Source of the DNA: Comamonas_F sp047606565
GTDB taxonomy: Bacteria > Pseudomonadota > Gammaproteobacteria > Burkholderiales > Burkholderiaceae_C
NCBI GenBank assembly: GCA_047606565.1
Contig: JASGEH010000144.1
Location: 1 to 11,300, forward strand
Reading direction: 5' to 3'
DNA: 11,300 bases
Shown: one piece after another, positions 7,181 to 11,300 of the stretch
Numbering within the stretch: position 1 is the first letter of the stretch
Layout of the letters: every line of letters begins with the position of its first letter
Position numbers and translations under genes: made by a program
Notes under the pieces: generated by a model
Databases searched by the model: none
Told to the model about the DNA's origin: nothing
What the model saw: only the letters and a program-made list of their open reading frames with translations

Positions 7181-7201
7181 GACCGGCGTCTGCCGCCGGT
7201 C
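7181..7201 (+). promoter_or_regulatory. Perfect hairpin in the leader of the GntR-family gene
   Basis: Arms GACCGGCG (7181-7188) and CGCCGGTC (7194-7201) are perfectly complementary around the 5-base loop TCTGC, and TTTCC follows. The hairpin ends 20 bases before the GTG start of the regulator. It could be an RNA stem that weakens regulator translation, a poor terminator damping read-through, or a second DNA operator. The three-T tail is too short for an efficient intrinsic terminator. A three-codon reading frame, ATG-AAC-TTA-TGA at 7171-7182, ends on its first bases. Confidence 0.4.
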
Positions 7202-7221
7202 TTTCCTGCCGGACCCGCCCC

Positions 7222-7944
7222 GTGAACCTCCAACGTGAAAGCGCAACCTCGCTGTACCAGCAGATCGCCCGCCAATTGCTGCATGAAATCCGCCAGGGCG
7301 CCTTCGGTCCGACTGGCAAGCTGCCCTCCGAGGCCGAGCTGGTCGGCCGTTTCGGCGTCAGCCGCGTCACCATCCGGCAGGCGCTGGCCAAGCTGGGCGA
7401 GGACGGCCTGGTCGAGCGCAAGCAGGGCAAAGGCACTTATGTGAGCGCGCAGCCGGTGCGCCACGACCTGGACGCGCTGCGCAGCTTCCACGAATCGCTG
7501 CTGCTGCAGGGCCTGCGGGCCAGCATGCAGCTGCTCGGGGCCGCCGTGGTGGCGGCGCCGGCCGGGCTGGACGGCGCGCTGGGCGTGCGCTGCGTGTGCG
7601 TGGAGCGGCTGCACCTGGTCGATGGCGAGCCCATCGCCTACGCCCAGAGCCACCTGCCGGCCGAGCTGGCCGGGGTCGACTGGACCGAGGCCGCGCAGGT
7701 GCCGCTGTACGCCGTGCTCGAACGGGTCTGCGGGCGGCCGGTGGCCCAGGCCAGCCTGGCGATTGGCGCGCGCGCGGCCGACAAGCGGGCGGCCGAGCAC
7801 CTGGCCGTCAAGCGCGGCGCGGCCTTGCTGGTGATGGAGCGGACCTCGCGCTTCGACGACGGCCGCTGCTGCGACCGCAGCACCTTCTTCATCCGGCCAG
7901 AGCGCTACGCCTTCACGCTGGGCGGGGTGTTCCGGGCCCGATAG
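7222..7944 (+). CDS. GntR-family transcriptional regulator, HutC subfamily (UTRA domain)
   Basis: A 240-residue repressor-type protein. The N-terminal winged helix-turn-helix shows the GntR pattern: LYQQIARQLLHEIRQG (11-26), GKLPSEAELVGRFGVSRVTI (32-51), RQALAKLGEDGLVERKQGKG (52-71) and the wing TYVSAQPVR. Residues from about 95 to 235 form a UTRA ligand-binding domain of the HutC type, with VERLHLVDGEPIAYAQSHLP (127-146) and the late FFIRPERYAFTL (222-233) typical of that fold. HutC-type proteins usually repress neighbouring catabolic or transport genes and let go on binding a small effector. The gene is divergent from the ABC/DUF3604 cluster and faces the palindromic site at 7126-7147, so it most likely controls that cluster. 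It starts at a GTG with no clear ribosome binding site; no in-frame ATG lies just upstream. It ends 12 bases from the convergent glnE stop. Confidence 0.92.
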   Translation: MNLQRESATSLYQQIARQLLHEIRQGAFGPTGKLPSEAELVGRFGVSRVTIRQALAKLGEDGLVERKQGKGTYVSAQPVRHDLDALRSFHESLLLQGLRASMQLLGAAVVAAPAGLDGALGVRCVCVERLHLVDGEPIAYAQSHLPAELAGVDWTEAAQVPLYAVLERVCGRPVAQASLAIGARAADKRAAEHLAVKRGAALLVMERTSRFDDGRCCDRSTFFIRPERYAFTLGGVFRAR

Positions 7945-7956
7945 GCGCGGGCGGCG

Positions 7957-10773
7957 TCAGTGGGGCGCGGCCTGGCCGAACACCGCCCCCCACAGCGCCA
8001 GGATGGCGTCGCGCTCGGTGGCGACGGCGGCCGGGTCGATCTGCGTGGGCGCCTCGTCCAGGCGCGCCTGGTGCTGCAGGCGGCGCAGCGTGCGGTAGGC
8101 GGCGGCGGCCTGTTGGCCGATGCCGGGCGGCAGCAGGCCGGCGGCCTCGGCGCGCTGGAGCAGGGCGATGTTGCCGGCGTTGGGCACCAGCTCGGGGTGG
8201 CGGGCGGCGTCGGCCAGGACCAGGAACTGCACGGCGAACTCGGCGTCGACCATGCCGCCGGGGCTGTACTTGAGGTCGAAGTGGCCGGCGCGAACCTTGT
8301 GGGCGGTGCGCAGGCGCTCGCGCATGGCGATGATCTCGGCGCGCAGCCCGTCGCGGTCGCGCGCGGCGGTGATGACGGCCTCGCGCACGGCGTCGAAGCG
8401 CGCGCGCAGCGGGGTGGGGTCGTCGAGGATCAGGCGCGCGCGGGTGATGGCCTGGTGCTCCCAGGTCCAGGCGGTGTTGCTGCCGCGCTGCTGCTGGTAG
8501 TTGGCGTAGGCCTCGAAGCGCGTGGCCAGCAGGCCGGAGTTGCCGTTGGGCCGCAGCGCGGTGTCGATCTCGAAGAGGTCGCCCTCGGCGGTCTTGATGG
8601 TCAGCCAGTTGATGAGCTTGCGCACGAAGTTGGCGTAGACCTCGGGCGCGTCGTCGTGGTCGTCGTCGTAGACGAAGACGATGTCGAGGTCGCTGCCGTA
8701 GCCCAGTTCCTTGCCGCCGAGCTTGCCGTAGGCGATGACGGCGAACTGCGGCGCCTCGCGGTGGCGCTTGCGCAAAAAGCGCCAGGACCAGCGCAGCGTG
8801 ACGTCGAGGATGGCCTCGGCCAGCGCGCTGAGGTCGTCGGAGACCTGTTCCACCGTGAGCCGGCCCTCGACGTCGCGCGCCAGCGTGCGGAAGGTCTCGG
8901 CGTGGTGGGCACGGCGCAGCAGGTTGAGCAGGTTTTCCTCGTCGTCCTCGCCGGTGGAAGCCAGCGCGGCGCGGCGGTGTTCCAGCTCCTGGTCGAAGGC
9001 GGCGCGGTCGAAGCGTTCCTCGTAGAGCGATTCGCTGGCCAGTTCGTCGATCACGCCGGGGTGCTGCATCAGGTAGCGCGCCGGCCATTTGGCCGCGCCC
9101 AGCACGCGCAGCAGCCGCTCGTGCACCACCGGGCGCTCCAGCAGCAGCGCCAGGTAGCTGTCGCGGCGCAGCAGGGTCTCCAGCCAGTGGCCGAAGCGCA
9201 GCGCCGCTTCCTCGCCGACCGTGCCCTGCGCCATCCAGTGCGCGGTGCGCTGGATCAGCCGCCGCAGCCGCAGGCGGACTTCGTCGCGCAGCGCCTGGAT
9301 GCGGCTGTCGGCGCGCCAGGCTTCGAGCTGCTGGCGAAAGCGCTCGGGCAGCTTGGGCAGCAGCTCGTCGAGCGAGGGCGGCTCGGCCTGGCCCCTCTTA
9401 CCCTTCTTGCACTGGCCGCCAGCGCAGCCGCCGCCGGCCTGCGGGCCGCCGAGCAGTTTGTCGAACTCGCCAGCGACCTGTTCGCGGTATTCGTAGAAGC
9501 GGTCGAGCAGGGCGCAGGTGTCGGCAAAGCCCATCGTCCGCGCGATCCAGGCCAGGTCCTCGTCGGCGGTCGGCAGGGTGTGGGTCTGCTGGTCGTCGAG
9601 GTACTGGATGCGGTGCTCGACCCGGCGCAGGAAGACGTAGGCTTCGGCCAGCAGGGCCGCGCTTTCGGGTGGCATCAGCCCGGCGTTGGCCAGCCGGGGC
9701 AGGGCGTCGAGCGTGGAGCGCGTGCGCAGCTCGGGGAACTGGCCGCCGCGCACCACCTGCAGCAGTTGCACGGTGAACTCGATCTCGCGGATGCCGCCGC
9801 GCGAGAGCTTGACGTCGTTGGCGCGCTCGGGATGGCCGGCGCAGCGGCGCAGCGCCTGCTCGCGGATCTGGCGGTGCAGGTCGCGCAGGGCGTCGAACAC
9901 GCGGTAGTCGAGGTAGCGCCGGAACACGAAGGGCAGCACCACGCCGCGCAGCGCCAGCACCGAGCCGTCGGCCTTGCTGGCGTAGGGCGCGACCACGCGG
10001 CTCTTGAGCCAGGCGAAGCGCTCCCACTCGCGGCCCAGCACCAGGAAGTAGTTCTCCAGCGCGTCCAGCGAGACCGCCGGCGGCCCCGAGTTGCCGTGCG
10101 GGCGCAGCGCCAGGTCGACGCGGAAGACGAAGCCGTGCTCGGTGACGTCGCCGATCAGGCCGTAGATGGCCTTGACGGCCTTGCCGAAGAATTCGTGGTT
10201 GCTGATGCGCGCGCCGCCGCGCCCGTCGGCCGAAGCTGCTCCCGTGGTCGCGCCGGTGGTTTCGCCGTCGTGGTCGTAGACGTAGATCAGGTCGATGTCG
10301 CTGGAGACGTTGAGCTCGCGCGCGCCGAGCTTGCCCATGCCCACCACCCACAGCTGCGCGGGCTGGCCATCGGGGCCCAGCGGCTGGCCGTGGCGCGCGG
10401 TCAGCTCGCGCATGACGTGGCCGTGGGCGATCTCCAGGGCGACTTCGGCCAGCTCGGTCATGGCGCGTGTGACCACCGCCAGTTCGGCGCTTTGCTCGCA
10501 GTCGAGCACCGCCAGCCGCTCGATTACCAGCTGGCGCGTCACGCGCAGCGCGCTGGCGCAGTCCAGGCCGCGCGCGCGCAGCGCTTCGTAGGTTTCGTGC
10601 AGGGTCTGGCGAACCGGCGCGCCGGCCGGCAGCAGCGGCAGCAGGTCGGCGTAGCGGCGGCGCAGCCGCTGCACCAGGCGCGAATGGGCGGCGGTGGAGG
10701 CGAAGGAGGAGGCCGCGCCGTCGGCGGGCCGGGCGTCGGGCGCTTGTCGGTCAAGGGAGGTCGGGGAACTCAT
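7957..10773 (-). CDS. glnE: Bifunctional glutamine synthetase adenylyltransferase / adenylyl-removing enzyme
   Basis: A 938-residue cytoplasmic enzyme, close to the family's usual length, that adenylylates glutamine synthetase to switch it off when nitrogen is plentiful and removes the AMP when nitrogen is scarce, under PII control. Both nucleotidyltransferase domains are complete. The N-terminal removing domain has GMGKLGARELNVSSDIDLIY (145-164, with D159 and D161 as metal ligands) followed later by FVFRVDLALRPHGNSG. The C-terminal adenylylating domain has AYGKLGGKELGYGSDLDIVF (about 680-700) followed by FEIDTALRPNGNSG and NTAWTWEHQAITRARLI. Between them, at about 440-465, lies a glycine-, cysteine- and lysine-rich linker. 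The ATG at 10773 (MSSPTSLDR) was chosen because the long open frame beyond it, up to 11280, overlaps the divergent yhdP-like gene and shows no GlnE similarity. No strong ribosome binding site is seen. Confidence 0.96.
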   Translation of the reverse strand: MSSPTSLDRQAPDARPADGAASSFASTAAHSRLVQRLRRRYADLLPLLPAGAPVRQTLHETYEALRARGLDCASALRVTRQLVIERLAVLDCEQSAELAVVTRAMTELAEVALEIAHGHVMRELTARHGQPLGPDGQPAQLWVVGMGKLGARELNVSSDIDLIYVYDHDGETTGATTGAASADGRGGARISNHEFFGKAVKAIYGLIGDVTEHGFVFRVDLALRPHGNSGPPAVSLDALENYFLVLGREWERFAWLKSRVVAPYASKADGSVLALRGVVLPFVFRRYLDYRVFDALRDLHRQIREQALRRCAGHPERANDVKLSRGGIREIEFTVQLLQVVRGGQFPELRTRSTLDALPRLANAGLMPPESAALLAEAYVFLRRVEHRIQYLDDQQTHTLPTADEDLAWIARTMGFADTCALLDRFYEYREQVAGEFDKLLGGPQAGGGCAGGQCKKGKRGQAEPPSLDELLPKLPERFRQQLEAWRADSRIQALRDEVRLRLRRLIQRTAHWMAQGTVGEEAALRFGHWLETLLRRDSYLALLLERPVVHERLLRVLGAAKWPARYLMQHPGVIDELASESLYEERFDRAAFDQELEHRRAALASTGEDDEENLLNLLRRAHHAETFRTLARDVEGRLTVEQVSDDLSALAEAILDVTLRWSWRFLRKRHREAPQFAVIAYGKLGGKELGYGSDLDIVFVYDDDHDDAPEVYANFVRKLINWLTIKTAEGDLFEIDTALRPNGNSGLLATRFEAYANYQQQRGSNTAWTWEHQAITRARLILDDPTPLRARFDAVREAVITAARDRDGLRAEIIAMRERLRTAHKVRAGHFDLKYSPGGMVDAEFAVQFLVLADAARHPELVPNAGNIALLQRAEAAGLLPPGIGQQAAAAYRTLRRLQHQARLDEAPTQIDPAAVATERDAILALWGAVFGQAAPH

Positions 10774-10807
10774 GGTGTGATCGCGTCGGGTCGTGCTGAC
10801 ATACTTT

Positions 10808-10824
10808 CGCGTGGCTTTCACGCG
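10808..10824. promoter_or_regulatory. Perfect inverted repeat between glnE and the yhdP-like gene
   Basis: CGCGTG GCTTT CACGCG has two perfect 6-base arms around a 5-base centre. It lies 34 bases upstream of the glnE ATG, in the 141-base gap between two divergent genes, so it could be a protein-binding site for either promoter or a hairpin in the glnE leader. The arms are GC-rich, so a chance match is more likely than for the AT-rich site at 7126. An extended -10-like TGCTATGTT (10864-10872) for the rightward gene lies nearby but has no -35 partner. Confidence 0.25.
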
Positions 10825-10914
10825 GTGTCCGGCAGGCAGACGGCCGGGCACCGAGTTTTTCATGCTATGTTTTTGTGATGACCGGCGCTCGCCGGCAGGG
10901 TTTGCGCTCCATCC

Positions 10915-11300
10915 ATGACAGATCTTTCTCCTCAGCCCTCCCGGCGCCTGCGCGGCGTTGCCCTGGCCGCCAGCGTCGTCTGGTGGGCCCTGGTGGCCGC
11001 GTGGCTGGCGCTGGCGCTGACCTGGGGCGTCCTGCACGCCGTGATTGTGCCGCGTATCGAGCAACTGCGCCCGTGGCTGGAACAGCAGGCCAGCCGGCAG
11101 CTCGGCCTGGCCCTGCGCATCGACGGCCTGTCGGCGCGCGCCGACAGCTGGCGCCACCTGCCCACGGTGGAGGCGCGCGGCGTGCGCCTGCTCGACGCCC
11201 AGGGCCGCGAGACCCTGCGGCTGGACCGCGTGCAGGCCACGCTCTCGCCGCGCTCGCTCTGGCGCCTGGGCTTCGAGCAACTGGTGGTCGACGCCCCGCG
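10915..11300 (+). CDS. yhdP: YhdP family protein (TIGR02099, AsmA superfamily), N-terminal part
   Basis: The frame opens at ATG 10915 and runs off the window after 128 complete codons. It begins with a short basic segment (PSRRLRG), then one long hydrophobic helix, VALAASVVWWALVAAWLALA (15-34), that would anchor the protein in the inner membrane. The periplasmic part begins VIVPRIEQLRPWLEQQASRQ (43-62), LGLALRIDGLSARADSWRHL (63-82), then a VEARGVRLLD strand and ATLSPRSLWRLGFEQLVVDA. This order of helix, LGLALRIDGLSA strand and repeated strands is the start of the YhdP/TIGR02099 proteins, very long AsmA-like bridge proteins that move phospholipids between inner and outer membranes. The full-length protein would be over 1,000 residues, so almost all is missing. 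It is divergent from glnE, a pairing I recall from related betaproteobacteria. No clear ribosome binding site is seen. Confidence 0.85.
   Translation, partial: MTDLSPQPSRRLRGVALAASVVWWALVAAWLALALTWGVLHAVIVPRIEQLRPWLEQQASRQLGLALRIDGLSARADSWRHLPTVEARGVRLLDAQGRETLRLDRVQATLSPRSLWRLGFEQLVVDAP

Noticed and set aside
7110..7436. In-frame upstream extension of the ABC ATPase to 394 residues
   Set aside because: It runs antisense into the first 70 codons of the GntR-family regulator and through its promoter region, and carries no ABC-ATPase sequence.
8647..8680. GTC/GTG trinucleotide repeat as a possible unstable microsatellite
   Set aside because: It encodes the acidic run DDDHDD just after the second catalytic motif of GlnE; it is imperfect and explained by the coding sequence.
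7960..10878. 972-residue open frame on the plus strand opposite glnE
   Set aside because: Same artefact: it mirrors glnE codons, has no recognisable domain, and glnE is certain.
10774..11280. In-frame upstream extension of glnE to about 1,107 residues
   Set aside because: The extension is antisense to the yhdP-like start, which has a good membrane anchor and family pattern, and it crosses the intergenic gap. It shows no GlnE similarity; ATG 10773 gives the usual family length.

Overview
The window is GC-rich, compactly coded DNA with the gene content and codon use of a betaproteobacterium. The closest fit is Burkholderiales, probably Alcaligenaceae (the Bordetella/Achromobacter neighbourhood). 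This rests on the glnE sequence and on glnE sitting divergently next to a yhdP-type (TIGR02099) gene; it is not a species call. No rRNA, tRNA, insertion sequence, prophage or CRISPR is visible.

Layout. (1) 2-124 (+): last codons of an OmpA-family protein, closed by a strong hairpin-plus-T terminator. (2) 189-1919 (-): a 397-residue major facilitator transporter preceded by a YidB-family (DUF937) protein, with a perfect 17-bp inverted repeat in the gap between them. (3) 2072-7109 (-): a four-gene cluster read right to left: ABC ATPase, periplasmic binding protein, permease, and a 792-residue DUF3604/PHP-like putative metal-dependent hydrolase. (4) 7222-7944 (+): a GntR/HutC-type regulator with a UTRA ligand domain, divergent from the cluster. 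(5) 7957-10773 (-): glnE, the two-domain glutamine synthetase adenylyltransferase/adenylyl-removing enzyme. (6) 10915-end (+): start of a yhdP-like AsmA-superfamily membrane protein, cut by the window edge.

How the genes may work together. The ABC genes are of the nitrate/sulfonate/taurine (NitT/TauT) class and lie in the same cluster as a large uncharacterised enzyme with PHP-type metal ligands. A ligand-sensing GntR regulator faces them across a 112-bp AT-rich gap holding a perfect TGTATTAATACA palindrome. This reads as a self-contained import-and-degrade module under local repression: the imported compound, or a product of it, would be bound by the UTRA domain and release the operator. The substrate cannot be read from sequence. 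This module is the best candidate for an undescribed pathway here. glnE/yhdP and ompA are housekeeping flanks. No intergenic gap exceeds 300 bases; the four larger ones (1383-1496, 1920-2071, 7110-7221, 10774-10914) are described through the sites found in them. In 1920-2071 I see only the ribosome binding site of the YidB-family gene and no convincing terminator for the cluster.
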